In this document: piece after piece, positions 5,516 through 14,427 of the stretch
Layout of the letters: every line of letters begins with the position of its first letter
Numbering within the stretch: the stretch's first letter is position 1
Assembly (NCBI GenBank): GCA_021163005.1
Contig: JAGGXP010000036.1
Coordinates: 1 to 35,155 of the forward strand
Length of the DNA stretch: 35,155 bases
Direction: 5' to 3'
From: Candidatus Aenigmatarchaeota archaeon
GTDB taxonomy: Archaea > Aenigmatarchaeota > Aenigmatarchaeia > QMZP01 > JAFGSV01
Notes under the pieces: model-generated
Told to the model about the DNA's origin: nothing
Seen by the model: only the letters and a program-made list of their open reading frames with translations
The model's database searches: none
Translations under genes and position numbers: made by a program

Positions 5516-7918
5516 ATGAAGAGGCTGTATTCTGTCAGGAACATGCTTTGCGCTGTTTTTCTGCTTGCGCTGGCAGTGAGATTCGTGCCTGTGCTGGTTT
5601 CAGGTGTTCCGGTCGGGCTTGACTCATACCTGCATATAGACATAGCAAAGAGGATACTTGAGAACGGTTCGCTGCTTTCCCTTGACCCCATGTCTCTTCT
5701 GGGGCTTAAGGCGTACAGCTATCCGCCGGGATTTCATGTCCTGCTGGCATTCTTTCTGATGTTCCTTCCCGAGGTTGCCGGCTCTCATTTTGTCGGGGCA
5801 ATGATTGGCGCGCTTTCATGCATTTTTGTCTTCTTCATATCCGAGGAGATATTCACTGACAGGCGCGTTTCGCTTTTTTCCGCACTGTTCTTCGCCACGA
5901 GCCCGATACACATATTCAGGACAGCCATGCCCATACCCGAGGGGTTCGGCGTGCTGCTCTTTACTGCTTCCATGCTTTTTGTGGTCAGATGGCTCAAGGG
6001 CGGCAAGTTCAAAAATGCCCTGCCTGCCGCAGCCGTATTTGCTGTGTATGTGTTCTCCCACAGGGGCTGGTCGCTGTTCGTGCTGTCAATGATTCTGATG
6101 GCTGCTGTCTATTATTCAGGCAGGTTCAGGAAAAAGCGCTACCTCATAGGTGCAGTAGCGTTGATAGGCGGCGCATACTACGGTGTGACGGTTTATTTTG
6201 CAGACCTGCTCTCGCGCATAAACGTCGAGGCCGTCACTGCCATAGGATACATAAAATGGCTTGGTCTTGCCCAGCTCTTCTTCGCCGCCACAGCAGTTGT
6301 GATGCTTCATAAAACCAGAGATAAACTGCAAAGGTTCCTGATTGTATGGGCATTCCTGCTGCTCGCTGTCGGCTCTGTGTCCTTCAGGTTCAGGGATCCA
6401 TACGCTGCCATACCGATTTCCATGCTTGCGGGCTACGGCGTAGTGAAATATCTGCTTCCGATTTTCAGGAAAAGGCAGAAGCTCATTGCCGCACTGGGCA
6501 TTGTTGTTCTTCTGGCAGTCGGGCAGGCGGTGTTCACATCGCTTTATATCGTCGAATCTCCCGGCTCAGGTGAAATGGAGGCGCTTAACTGGATAAAAAA
6601 CAATACCCCGAAAGACAGCATCATACTCACATGGAAAGAGGAGGGCTACTACATAATGGGTGTCACGGAAAGGAAGGACATCCTCACATGGAAAAAGATA
6701 TATCAGGGATTCTTCGAGGAGCCTCCGTCAGTCGACGAGGCGAAAGCCGCCTACAGGGACATGTTCGTGATGTTCCGGTCGGCGAACAGGGAATGGATGC
6801 TCAGGCTGATGAACAGTTACTCAGTGGACTACATATACATAGACGCGAGGATGCGCTCGGAACTCGATGCGCTTAAGTACGGCCTCGTGGACTACCTGAG
6901 TTATGACACCCATTTCAGGCCGGTGTTCGCGAATGACGAAGCAGAGATATACCAGTTTGTGCCCAGTCCGATGCTGCCTGAAAGATATGCCGGAAAGCTC
7001 ACAGAATACATGGATTTCGGGAACTACACGCCGTCCTTTGACAGCGCCATGTCCCTTTCGCTGCTTCCGTACCTTGAGGAGCACTGGAACGGCATATCAT
7101 ACCTCGATCACAGGGATTACAGGGCGCATTACCCTGACATAACAGAGATAATAAAGATACTGCTGAAGGCTCATGAAATTACTGGCAGCGACGCCCTGAA
7201 GGCAAGGGCTGCATGGCTGATGAAATGGCTGGAATTCGAGCAGCTGGAAGACGGCGGATTCTTTGACCAGAAATACGAAAGTCCGAAAAAGAGCGCTGCC
7301 GCAACCTGCGGTGTGGCCAGTGACCTGTACGACATCTATTCGGAACATCCTGAGCTGGAGGGAGCTTCTGCTGAAAATGCGTCCAGCATGCTCTCGTCAT
7401 ATTTCAACGGACAGTGGGTAAGAACCACTGAAAGTTCGCTATATGACGATTACAGGACTGACGCAGTCTGCCTGCCGGCCTTCCGGAAACTCTCGAAATT
7501 AGACCAGGCGGCATCCCTCAGGGACATACTGCTCAGAAATCAGAACCCGGACGGTTCGTGGCCTTACGGTGAATTCAGCGACAGAAGCACTGTGAACTCC
7601 CAGACACTGATACTTGCGCATCTCATAGAATATTACAGACTTTCAGGCGACGATGCCGTGAGGGAAGCTGTTATAAAAGGGGCACACTGGCTTTCCACGC
7701 AGCAGAATGACGACGGAATGTTCTGGAACTATGTGACCCCCGGCACGGGGAAAGTAGTCAGAACGGAGCTGGTCTCCTATCCGAGGGCCGCTGCCATTTA
7801 CGGCTTTGCCGGGATGGATGCACAGAAGCGGCTCACCCTCGATTATCTGGCCGCACATTACAGCCCGGAAAAGGGCGGCCTTGAGGCGCTCGTGCAGATA
7901 ATGAGTGATAACATATGA
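5516..7918 (+). CDS. STT3/AglB-related GT-C membrane glycosyltransferase fused to an alpha/alpha-toroid domain
   Basis: The 800-residue protein starts with about 10 membrane helices (residues 5-340). An acidic first outer loop GVPVGLDSYLHIDIAKR follows TM1, as in GT-C enzymes that use lipid-phosphate sugars. Around residue 354 the sequence MEALNWIKNNTPKDSIILTW resembles the STT3/AglB region leading to the acceptor motif. Where AglB has WWDYG, this protein has TWKEEGYY (about 372-379), so it is probably not a standard oligosaccharyltransferase. Residues ~500-800 form a soluble helical domain with three QW-like repeats (QLEDGGFF, QNPDGSWPYG, QQNDDGMFW), typical of (alpha/alpha)6 toroids in polysaccharide-acting enzymes and cyclases. 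It is the first gene of the glycan locus and overlaps the next gene by 4 nt. Confidence 0.8.
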   Translation: MKRLYSVRNMLCAVFLLALAVRFVPVLVSGVPVGLDSYLHIDIAKRILENGSLLSLDPMSLLGLKAYSYPPGFHVLLAFFLMFLPEVAGSHFVGAMIGALSCIFVFFISEEIFTDRRVSLFSALFFATSPIHIFRTAMPIPEGFGVLLFTASMLFVVRWLKGGKFKNALPAAAVFAVYVFSHRGWSLFVLSMILMAAVYYSGRFRKKRYLIGAVALIGGAYYGVTVYFADLLSRINVEAVTAIGYIKWLGLAQLFFAATAVVMLHKTRDKLQRFLIVWAFLLLAVGSVSFRFRDPYAAIPISMLAGYGVVKYLLPIFRKRQKLIAALGIVVLLAVGQAVFTSLYIVESPGSGEMEALNWIKNNTPKDSIILTWKEEGYYIMGVTERKDILTWKKIYQGFFEEPPSVDEAKAAYRDMFVMFRSANREWMLRLMNSYSVDYIYIDARMRSELDALKYGLVDYLSYDTHFRPVFANDEAEIYQFVPSPMLPERYAGKLTEYMDFGNYTPSFDSAMSLSLLPYLEEHWNGISYLDHRDYRAHYPDITEIIKILLKAHEITGSDALKARAAWLMKWLEFEQLEDGGFFDQKYESPKKSAAATCGVASDLYDIYSEHPELEGASAENASSMLSSYFNGQWVRTTESSLYDDYRTDAVCLPAFRKLSKLDQAASLRDILLRNQNPDGSWPYGEFSDRSTVNSQTLILAHLIEYYRLSGDDAVREAVIKGAHWLSTQQNDDGMFWNYVTPGTGKVVRTELVSYPRAAAIYGFAGMDAQKRLTLDYLAAHYSPEKGGLEALVQIMSDNI

Positions 7919-8997
7919 ACATATGCATGATATCAGCATACCCGCCGCAAAAGGGAGGGGTGCCCGTCCATGCAGAGAGCCTTGTCTCTGAGCTGTCAAA
8001 AAGGCATAAGATATTCCTAGTGACATACGGCAGGCTTGGAAGAAAGTGCCCGAAAAACACCGATATTTACGAGGTTGCTGTTCCGGGCGTCAGGTTCCTG
8101 CGGGGCCTCGCTTTCTTCATCGGGGCGTGCATGGCGGTCAAAAAAATAACGTCAGAGAACAGAATAGACATAATACACGCGCAGTTCATGCATCCGCCGG
8201 GCTCTGTTGCGGCGCGATTTGCAGGGAAATCCAAAACAAAAATTATTGTGACAGCGCACGGCTCAGACCTCCTGTCATTAGCAGCAGGAAGATTCGGAAG
8301 ATACATACTGCGCCGCGTAGGGAGAGTATGCAGCAGGCTCGTCTGTGTCTCGGATTATCTTGCCGGAAGCGCCCGATCGCTGGGGATAAAGAGGACCGTA
8401 GTGATACCAAACGGCATAAGCACCGGCTCCCTGCCGGGGGAAAGCGCTCAAGCGCTGAGAAAAAAGCTGGGGATACCTCTTGGCAGGCGCGTCATAACAT
8501 TCGCCGGCATGCTGACAGAGGCCAAGGGCGCCGACATATTCATGATTCTTGCCGAGCAGCTCAGGCACACCATGAAAGATGCGCACTTTTTTGTTATCGG
8601 CAGCGGACCGTTAGAGCAGGAGCTCAGGCAATCCGCTGAAAGGCATGGAATGTCCGGATTTGTCACATTCACAGGCGCTGTGGGGCATGAAGACGCGCTC
8701 AGGTATATGAAAGCATCAGACCTTGTGGTTGTGCCTTCGAGAATAGAAGGCTTCGGCCTCACGGCACTGGAAGCTGCCAGGATGAAGGTTCCTGTAATAG
8801 CACTGCCCAACGGCGCGCTGCCCGAAGTACTGCCTGCGTGTTCGGTAAGCGAGAACCTCCCGCATCTGGCCAAAAAGGCTCTTACTGACAGGAAATTCCG
8901 GAGCAGCATCGTGAAGGAAAACTTCAGGACATCGGAAAGATACACGCTAAAGAGGATGTGTGATGAAACGGAAAAGCTTTACAGAAGCCTTTCATGA
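7915..8997 (+). CDS. GT4-family glycosyltransferase (GT-B fold)
   Basis: The 360-residue protein has a Gly-rich N-terminal acceptor domain (MNICMISAYPPQKGGVPVHA), HAQFMHPPGSVAA and VTAHGSDLL in the first Rossmann domain, VIPNGI at the hinge and FVIGSGPLEQEL in the second domain. The EX7E-type nucleotide-sugar motif is EGFGLTALEAARMKVPVIA (about residues 278-296). These features indicate a retaining glycosyltransferase using a nucleotide sugar at the cytoplasmic membrane face. It is translationally coupled to the upstream GT-C gene (ATGA) and overlapped by the next gene by 35 nt. The sugar specificity cannot be read from sequence. Confidence 0.9.
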   Translation: MNICMISAYPPQKGGVPVHAESLVSELSKRHKIFLVTYGRLGRKCPKNTDIYEVAVPGVRFLRGLAFFIGACMAVKKITSENRIDIIHAQFMHPPGSVAARFAGKSKTKIIVTAHGSDLLSLAAGRFGRYILRRVGRVCSRLVCVSDYLAGSARSLGIKRTVVIPNGISTGSLPGESAQALRKKLGIPLGRRVITFAGMLTEAKGADIFMILAEQLRHTMKDAHFFVIGSGPLEQELRQSAERHGMSGFVTFTGAVGHEDALRYMKASDLVVVPSRIEGFGLTALEAARMKVPVIALPNGALPEVLPACSVSENLPHLAKKALTDRKFRSSIVKENFRTSERYTLKRMCDETEKLYRSLS

Positions 8998-10114
8998 GGT
9001 TATGACAGGCCCGTGGATTTTCGTTGCAGCCGGGCTGGTTTATCTGCTTCTCTCTTTTGCTGCCATTGCAGATCCTGCAGTCCAGACCGGAAACTCCAGA
9101 ATGTCAGCGGGACCGCTCACCGCGGCTGTGTTCCTCTTCGGTCTTGCGTCTTTCGCTGTCGGAATAAAGACAGCTGATTATGCGCTGCGGCTCTCCTATG
9201 CGCCTGTAATAACTGCTGTCATTCTCGCTGCCATAACATCGTATTTTGTGCTGGGCATGAACCCGGCACTTTCAGTTGTCTTTTCGCTTGCTGTGCTGCT
9301 CGCTTCATTAATCCTCGTCTTTTCCAAGCTGAAATGGGAATGGGTGTTCTCTGCGGGGGCCGTCTGCATCTGGTCGAGCTATCTCGTCAATGGTCTGCCG
9401 ATTCTGGACATAAGCATGCACCAGGACCTGTTCAAATCTGTAAATCCCGTGTTCGTGACCGGTTTTTTCCTTATGACATATGCGCTTGCGAGGATGCACC
9501 CGAAAAGACGGTATCTCTGGATATTCGCACTTGCCTCGCTGGCACTGTCATCTTTCAGGCTCTATCTGGGCATATCGTTCATGACATGGGTCATTCTTGA
9601 GATGAGGCAGAGCCGTCCGGGGATGAAGCGCTTTCTCAGTGTCATGTCTGCAGCTGTTGTCATACTCATAGTTTCCGCCGTCATGGGGCAGTATATAATG
9701 GCATCCAAGTCGGACTGGAGCCTGGATGCGTTCAGGACAGCTGAGCACCGGATGGCATTCACTATGAGCGTCTTTGACGACATAGTCAGTCTTTCCTTCC
9801 CTCTGGGATACGTGCATGGCGAAACAATAAGGCATGAATTCACAGAATATACATGCAGACTTCTTTATGGCTATGACGACAGGATAACATCGACCGCATT
9901 TGGCGAGGCCATGCTGAACTTCGGCATTCCCGCCGTGTTTCTTGTTGCATGGTGGTGTGGCGCCCTGCTGGCAAATATAAGAAGAAAGGACTATGCTGTC
10001 TTCGCGGTTCTCACGGCAGTGATGCTGGGCACCCTTGACGTAGGCATTAATATCATCATTATAACAGGTTTCATATACATAGGATGGCTGAGGGTCGTGG
10101 CAAAATGCAGATGA
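8963..10114 (+). CDS. Polytopic membrane protein, probable Wzy-like oligosaccharide polymerase
   Basis: The 383-residue protein has about 10-11 hydrophobic helices and one larger loop (about residues 235-300, ..SKSDWSLDAFRTAEHRM.. to ..GYDDRITSTAFGEAML..) with the Arg and His residues expected of Wzy/ligase-type enzymes. It lies directly between a glycosyltransferase and a flippase, the position of a repeat-unit polymerase. Identification rests on topology and context, since such proteins diverge strongly. It could also be a GT-C enzyme or an unrelated transporter. ATG 8963 is preferred over the GTG one codon earlier. Confidence 0.55.
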   Translation: MKRKSFTEAFHEVMTGPWIFVAAGLVYLLLSFAAIADPAVQTGNSRMSAGPLTAAVFLFGLASFAVGIKTADYALRLSYAPVITAVILAAITSYFVLGMNPALSVVFSLAVLLASLILVFSKLKWEWVFSAGAVCIWSSYLVNGLPILDISMHQDLFKSVNPVFVTGFFLMTYALARMHPKRRYLWIFALASLALSSFRLYLGISFMTWVILEMRQSRPGMKRFLSVMSAAVVILIVSAVMGQYIMASKSDWSLDAFRTAEHRMAFTMSVFDDIVSLSFPLGYVHGETIRHEFTEYTCRLLYGYDDRITSTAFGEAMLNFGIPAVFLVAWWCGALLANIRRKDYAVFAVLTAVMLGTLDVGINIIIITGFIYIGWLRVVAKCR

Positions 10115-11304
10115 ACGAGCTTTACCGCGGGGGGCTTGTGCTCCTTCTGGGTTTCATATTCCTTAAGATAGGCGGCGTGCTGTTCAGGCTTATCTCCATG
10201 AGCATGCTTCCTGTAGGCGCTTACGGCGAGGTTGCCGTCTTCCTTGTGCTGTTCAACTGGTTTACACTCTTTGCCACATTCAACATAACAATAGGACTTG
10301 CCAAATTCGTGTCTTCATCCGGCGGGCAGGCCAAAAGGCACTACACAGCAGCCCTTTTGGGTGCCGTCCTTCTTTCGCTGGCTGTTTCTGCCATACTGTT
10401 CGCCATTGCCCCTGTGCTTGCAGACCTGATAAATGTGGGCATCGGCGTGGTGTACTGGGCGATAGCGGCACTGCCGTTTGCAGCTGTGTACAATGTGGGC
10501 ATATTCTACTTCCGCGGGACATACAGGATGCGGCTGAGTACACTGGCAGATGCAGGCATGATGACTGTCAGGATAGTGCTCCTTTCAGGCCTGCTGATAG
10601 CAGGTGTTTACTATGCGCCGTTCCTCTCATTCGTCGCAAGCTTCATTGCAATAGACATCTACATACTGCTGAAAAACAGGAAGGATATGAGCTATGACAG
10701 AAGCAGGTCTGCCCAGGACTTCAGAAAGCTGCTCATCTATTCATTTCCCATATTCATAGGCGAATTCCTGAGGTCATTTGCATTCAGCCTTGACAGGATA
10801 GTGCTGTCCGGCTTCTACAGCAGCACCCAGGCGGGCTTTTATGATGTGGCTGCCGCCCTGTGCCTTGGCTATGTAGTAATAGCCAGTTCATATTCAAACG
10901 CCCTGCTCCCAAAGGCCTCGGCAAGCAGGGAAAGGCGCAAAGAGCTGTTCAGGGCACTGAAGGCGAGTTCAGTCCTTTTTGCGCTTTACAGCGTACTGCT
11001 TGCAGTTCTGGGAAAGCCCCTTGTACATGCGATAAACCCCCTTTATGACGGAGTGTTCACTTTCATATACCCCCTTGCAGGCTCATATATGATAACAGGA
11101 TTCCTGATGCTCATGTTTTTCTTCGCAAACTCGACAGGCAGGCAGAAATACGCTGCTTATGCAGGCGGAGTGTTTGCCTTTTTAAGCCTCGTGTTAAATC
11201 TTTATCTGGTGCCGTCAATGCTTTACATGGGTGCTGTTTACGCGCTCGGCGCTTCGGCATTGGCAGCGCTTATGGTAATAGGTGTGCTGTTATGGAGGTC
11301 ATGA
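10105..11304 (+). CDS. Polysaccharide flippase (Wzx/MATE-type, MOP superfamily)
   Basis: The ~400-residue protein has about 12 membrane helices. It opens ELYRGGLVLLLGFIFLKIGG, and has AYGEVAVFLVLFNWFTLFAT and FPIFIGEFLRSFAFSLDRIV, the pattern of lipid-linked oligosaccharide flippases. It would turn the undecaprenyl- or dolichyl-linked glycan to the outer membrane face. The start is uncertain: ATG 10084, 10105 and 10111 are in frame. I favour 10105 because GAGGG lies about 10 nt upstream. 10111 would give an ATGA overlap with the previous stop. Confidence 0.88.
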   Translation: MQMNELYRGGLVLLLGFIFLKIGGVLFRLISMSMLPVGAYGEVAVFLVLFNWFTLFATFNITIGLAKFVSSSGGQAKRHYTAALLGAVLLSLAVSAILFAIAPVLADLINVGIGVVYWAIAALPFAAVYNVGIFYFRGTYRMRLSTLADAGMMTVRIVLLSGLLIAGVYYAPFLSFVASFIAIDIYILLKNRKDMSYDRSRSAQDFRKLLIYSFPIFIGEFLRSFAFSLDRIVLSGFYSSTQAGFYDVAAALCLGYVVIASSYSNALLPKASASRERRKELFRALKASSVLFALYSVLLAVLGKPLVHAINPLYDGVFTFIYPLAGSYMITGFLMLMFFFANSTGRQKYAAYAGGVFAFLSLVLNLYLVPSMLYMGAVYALGASALAALMVIGVLLWRS

Positions 11305-12233
11305 AGGCTGCAGTCCTGCTGGGCATGGCGCTTGCACTCGTGCCGTCTGCAAGTGCATATGTCAAGTACGATGCCATAGTGGTAAGGGCTGACATACCCA
11401 CTGATTACACAGTGGCATCAATCTATGCAGGCGCACAGAAAATTCCCCTTGTACTTCTCAATCCAAGAAGCATACCCGAGCCCGTGAAGAGCGAACTCAC
11501 CGGTTTCAGAAGCAGGGGCTACGAGCTGCTGCTCATAGTGGGCGGTGAGGACGCCATCTCATCTTCTGTTGAGAACGAGCTTAAGAATATGGGTTTTCTT
11601 GTCAACAGACTCTGGGACTGGAACAGGTACGGAACTGCAGCAAGAGTCGCATTGGAACTGTGGAGGGAATCAGACAGTGTTGTAATTGCAAATGGCGAAG
11701 ATTACAGCGGCTTCCTTCTGGCGCAGCATGTAGCACTGCAGCAGGGAGCACCCATACTGTTTGTGCAGAATCAGACAATCCCGGACGAAACGCGTGACGC
11801 CATACGAAAGCTGGGAGCGAAATCCGCTGTGCTCATAAATACCGGCGATGGAGCAGGGCAGCTGCTGAATTCCATGGGAATTTCTGTGGAGAAGCTGGAA
11901 ACAAGCCAACTCAAAGAAGAAACGTCCGGAAATGCCATAGAATTCTACATAGCGTTCTCCGTGATAGCCATAGTCCTGATGGCTTCTTTCATAATATTCC
12001 GCATGAAAACAGAAAGAAAAGGTTCTGTATTTCTGATGACAGAAGACGAGGAACGGATGATAGAGATACTGAGAAGCAGGGGGAGGACTGAACAGAACCG
12101 CCTTGCTGACCTCACAGGCTTCTCTAAGCCGCGCGTCTCAAGAATGCTCAGGGACCTTGAAAAGCGCGGCCTGATAGAAAGAGAAAAACACAAGAAAACT
12201 TTTAAGGTAAAACTAAGCCATAAAATAGCTTGA
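11292..12233 (+). CDS. Membrane-tethered one-component regulator: CWB2-like ectodomain, TM helix, cytoplasmic winged HTH
   Basis: The 313-residue protein starts with a signal/anchor peptide ending ASA (about residue 22). The outside domain (about 25-205) matches cell-wall-binding repeat 2: YDAIVVRADIPTDYTVAS, RYGTAARVALELW, VIANGEDYSGFLLAQHVALQ, GAPILFVQNQTIP. One TM helix lies at about 217-237. The cytoplasmic end (about 245-313) is a MarR-like winged helix with recognition helix TGFSKPRVSRMLRDLEKRGL. CWB2 domains bind surface polymers in bacteria, so it may sense the envelope and control surface genes from the membrane. Position inside the glycan locus, next to the S-layer gene, fits. Starts at 11292 and 11301 are both possible. 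Confidence 0.85.
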   Translation: MEVMKAAVLLGMALALVPSASAYVKYDAIVVRADIPTDYTVASIYAGAQKIPLVLLNPRSIPEPVKSELTGFRSRGYELLLIVGGEDAISSSVENELKNMGFLVNRLWDWNRYGTAARVALELWRESDSVVIANGEDYSGFLLAQHVALQQGAPILFVQNQTIPDETRDAIRKLGAKSAVLINTGDGAGQLLNSMGISVEKLETSQLKEETSGNAIEFYIAFSVIAIVLMASFIIFRMKTERKGSVFLMTEDEERMIEILRSRGRTEQNRLADLTGFSKPRVSRMLRDLEKRGLIEREKHKKTFKVKLSHKIA

Positions 12234-12281
12234 TATGTATAAAAATATATTATAAGTTTTCAGGAAATGATGTAACCTGTT

Positions 12282-12362
12282 TAGAAACGATATTTTCATA
12301 CCAAAAAGCTTAAAAATCTATTATACAAAACCACGTGAATCGTTTCTACAGTAATATTTATA
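12282..12362 (+). promoter_or_regulatory. Promoter with a 10-bp inverted-repeat pair (candidate operator) upstream of the AglH-type gene
   Basis: TAGAAACGAT at 12282-12291 and its exact reverse complement ATCGTTTCTA at 12339-12348 are 47 nt apart. The second copy abuts the TATA box ATATTTATAT (about 12351-12360). That box is correctly spaced for a start near 12387, making the AglH-type mRNA nearly leaderless. The AT-rich stretch 12234-12280 probably ends the upstream transcript. Confidence 0.5.
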
Positions 12363-12387
12363 TGGGATTTGCGTTCCCCTATTAATT

Positions 12388-13314
12388 ATGGTGCTCAATG
12401 AATTTGCCCCCATAATTTCGGTTTCGGCTCTGATGTCAATTGCAACATATCTTCTGACGCCGAATGTGGCCAGAAAGCTCAAGTCGATGAACATAGTGGG
12501 GATAGATGTTCACAAGGCAAAAAGGCCGAAAATCGCCGAAATGGGCGGTCTGGCGCTGCTGCCGGGGATACTGGTGATATTCAGCACGATATACATGCTG
12601 ACGTTGTCCCCGCTTGTGCTGCTTGTTGCAGCATCGACTGCGCTGTTCGCTGCGTACGGCATAGCCGACGACATGATGAAGCTCGGAAAATATCCGAAGC
12701 TTGTGATATCTCTGGCCGTCGGCGCTCTGCTTGTCGCGTTCGCGGGCCCGCCTGCCCTGATAGCAGTTCCGCTTCTCTTGCTCATAGTGGGGATAGGCAA
12801 TACATTCAACCTGTTCGCAGGGTTCAACGGGCTTGAGATGGGATGCAGCGCCTCGGTGGCATTTTTCTTCTCACTCGTGTCATTCATCTCAGGAAACATT
12901 ATGGCATTCTACCTTTCAATGGGCATGTTCCTCGTGCTGATGGCATTCCTGCTTCACAACAAATACCCGGCAAAGGTCTTTCCAGGTAACATAGGCACGT
13001 TCACAGTAGGTGGTTTCTTCGCGGGTATAGCGCTCTACACGAACATGCTCTACTTCCTCCTGCCGCTGCTTTCCCTTCACATCGCTGACGCATTTATAAA
13101 GCTGGCGTCTTCTGGATATTTCAGCTCGAGCGAAAAGGCAAGGACAAGGGTCAATTCGCGCGGCGTTCTGGTGCCCAGAAAGGATTATCTCTCGCTCGTG
13201 AGGCTTGTGCTGAAGTATAAGCCCATGACAGAGAGGCAGCTCGTGACCTTCTTCTGGACGCTGTCAATAGCGATAGGCATTGCCACAGTGACCGCTGCAG
13301 GTGTGTTGCTTTGA
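12388..13314 (+). CDS. aglH: UDP-GlcNAc:polyprenyl-phosphate GlcNAc-1-phosphate transferase (AglH/WecA/MraY family)
   Basis: The 308-residue protein has about 9-10 membrane helices and the family's cytoplasmic motifs: PKIAEMGGLALLPG (about residues 48-61), YGIADDMMKLGKYPKL with the metal-binding DD, NTFNLFAGFNGLEMG (substrate-binding Asn/Asp-type loop) and NKYPAKVFPGNIGTF. It would attach a HexNAc-1-phosphate to the lipid carrier, the first committed step of N-glycan or surface-polymer synthesis. It has its own promoter and overlaps the next gene by 4 nt. The aglH symbol follows archaeal N-glycosylation usage; the exact sugar is not proven. Confidence 0.9.
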   Translation: MVLNEFAPIISVSALMSIATYLLTPNVARKLKSMNIVGIDVHKAKRPKIAEMGGLALLPGILVIFSTIYMLTLSPLVLLVAASTALFAAYGIADDMMKLGKYPKLVISLAVGALLVAFAGPPALIAVPLLLLIVGIGNTFNLFAGFNGLEMGCSASVAFFFSLVSFISGNIMAFYLSMGMFLVLMAFLLHNKYPAKVFPGNIGTFTVGGFFAGIALYTNMLYFLLPLLSLHIADAFIKLASSGYFSSSEKARTRVNSRGVLVPRKDYLSLVRLVLKYKPMTERQLVTFFWTLSIAIGIATVTAAGVLL

Positions 13315-14339
13315 AATACTGGATAGATGTCACCAGCCCCCCTCATGTGCATTTCTTCAGGGCACTCATAAAAAGGCTTGAAAAACAAGGTGACGAGGTT
13401 CTCGTGACATCCAGAAGCTTCGGGATAATGAACGGCATACTGGAAAATAATGGAATAAAATACACAAGCATCGGCTCCCACGGCGGAAAGAATCTAGAAG
13501 ACAAACTCATACACAGCTCGGAGCGGGTCATAGGTCTTGCCAGACTCATTTCAAAGGAAAAGCCTGATATTGCTCTTTCGAAGCATTCCATAGAGAGCGC
13601 CCGCGTTGCATTCGGGATGGGCATACCTTCTGTTTCTGTCATAGACCATGAGACTGCGTCAAAGCAGAGCCGCCTGACAGCGCCGCTTGCCAATATAGTG
13701 GTCTCCCCGGAAGCCACTGAAAAGGCGAAGCTGGAGGCATACGGCGCCAGGGCTGTGAAGACATTCTACGGGGTGTGCGAGACAGCGCATTTTTCGGATT
13801 TCAAGCCCTCAGACGGCGTGCTGAACGAGCTTGGACTCGGAAGGGATGAAAAGATAATCATAACGAGAAGCGAGCCCATGCTTTCGTCACATAACTTCCA
13901 CAGCTCAGCGCTTCTGGCAGCTGTCAGGGACATGAAAAAAGAGTTCCCGGAAGCAAAGGTAGTGTTTATACCGAGAAGTGACGGGGACAGAAAACTCTTC
14001 GCGGGAGAAGGCCTAATTATGCCTGAAAATCCCATAGACACACTGAGCCTTTATTCCTTTGCGAGCCTGATGGTAGGCGCCGGCTCCTGCATGAACAGGG
14101 AAGCGTGCATATCAGGATGCCCGACCATTTCGCTGTGCCCTGACAGGCTTCCGGGAGTGGACAAGTTCCTCGTCGAGAAAGGCCTCATGTTCCATTCAAC
14201 TGAAAAGTCCGAAATAATGGAAAAGGCTTCTGAATTTCTTGAATCAGATGCACAGAGAAGGAAAAACAACAGCATAATCGGTGAATTTGAAGACCCGCAC
14301 AAGACAGTCCTGGAAGCCGCACTTTCTCTTGTGGAGTGA
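13311..14339 (+). CDS. DUF354 family protein (GT-B-like, glycan-related)
   Basis: The 342-residue protein begins KYWIDVTSPPHVHFFRALIK, closely matching the DUF354 family opening (..W.DI..PPHVHFF..). Further on it has LSKHSIESARVAFGMGIPSV and a C-terminal Gly-rich segment GAGSCMNREACISGCPTISL. DUF354 proteins resemble UDP-GlcNAc 2-epimerases and GT-B glycosyltransferases and usually sit in surface-glycan clusters. The biochemical reaction is not known. Translation starts at TTG 13311, overlapping the previous stop. This start is supported because the conserved first strand leaves no room for a later one. Confidence 0.88.
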   Translation: MKYWIDVTSPPHVHFFRALIKRLEKQGDEVLVTSRSFGIMNGILENNGIKYTSIGSHGGKNLEDKLIHSSERVIGLARLISKEKPDIALSKHSIESARVAFGMGIPSVSVIDHETASKQSRLTAPLANIVVSPEATEKAKLEAYGARAVKTFYGVCETAHFSDFKPSDGVLNELGLGRDEKIIITRSEPMLSSHNFHSSALLAAVRDMKKEFPEAKVVFIPRSDGDRKLFAGEGLIMPENPIDTLSLYSFASLMVGAGSCMNREACISGCPTISLCPDRLPGVDKFLVEKGLMFHSTEKSEIMEKASEFLESDAQRRKNNSIIGEFEDPHKTVLEAALSLVE

Positions 14340-14386
14340 AGCAGAACTATATACCCATGTCATGTTCTGAAAATAAAAAGAAAAGG

Positions 14387-14408
14387 TTAGAGGGGAAGTC
14401 CCCTCTAA
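14387..14408. terminator. Hairpin terminator between convergent glycan and S-layer genes
   Basis: TTAGAGGGG, loop AAGT, and CCCCTCTAA form a perfect 9-bp stem. On the minus strand it is followed by a T-rich run (reverse complement of 14361-14386), as expected for ending the highly expressed S-layer mRNA. On the plus strand it lies just past the DUF354 stop. Confidence 0.7.
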
Positions 14409-14427
14409 ATTTAGCGTGTTTTGGTAC

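Noticed and set aside
5516-7918. Naming this gene aglB
   Set aside because: The WWDYG motif is missing and the C-terminal domain is different, so an oligosaccharyltransferase function is not supported.
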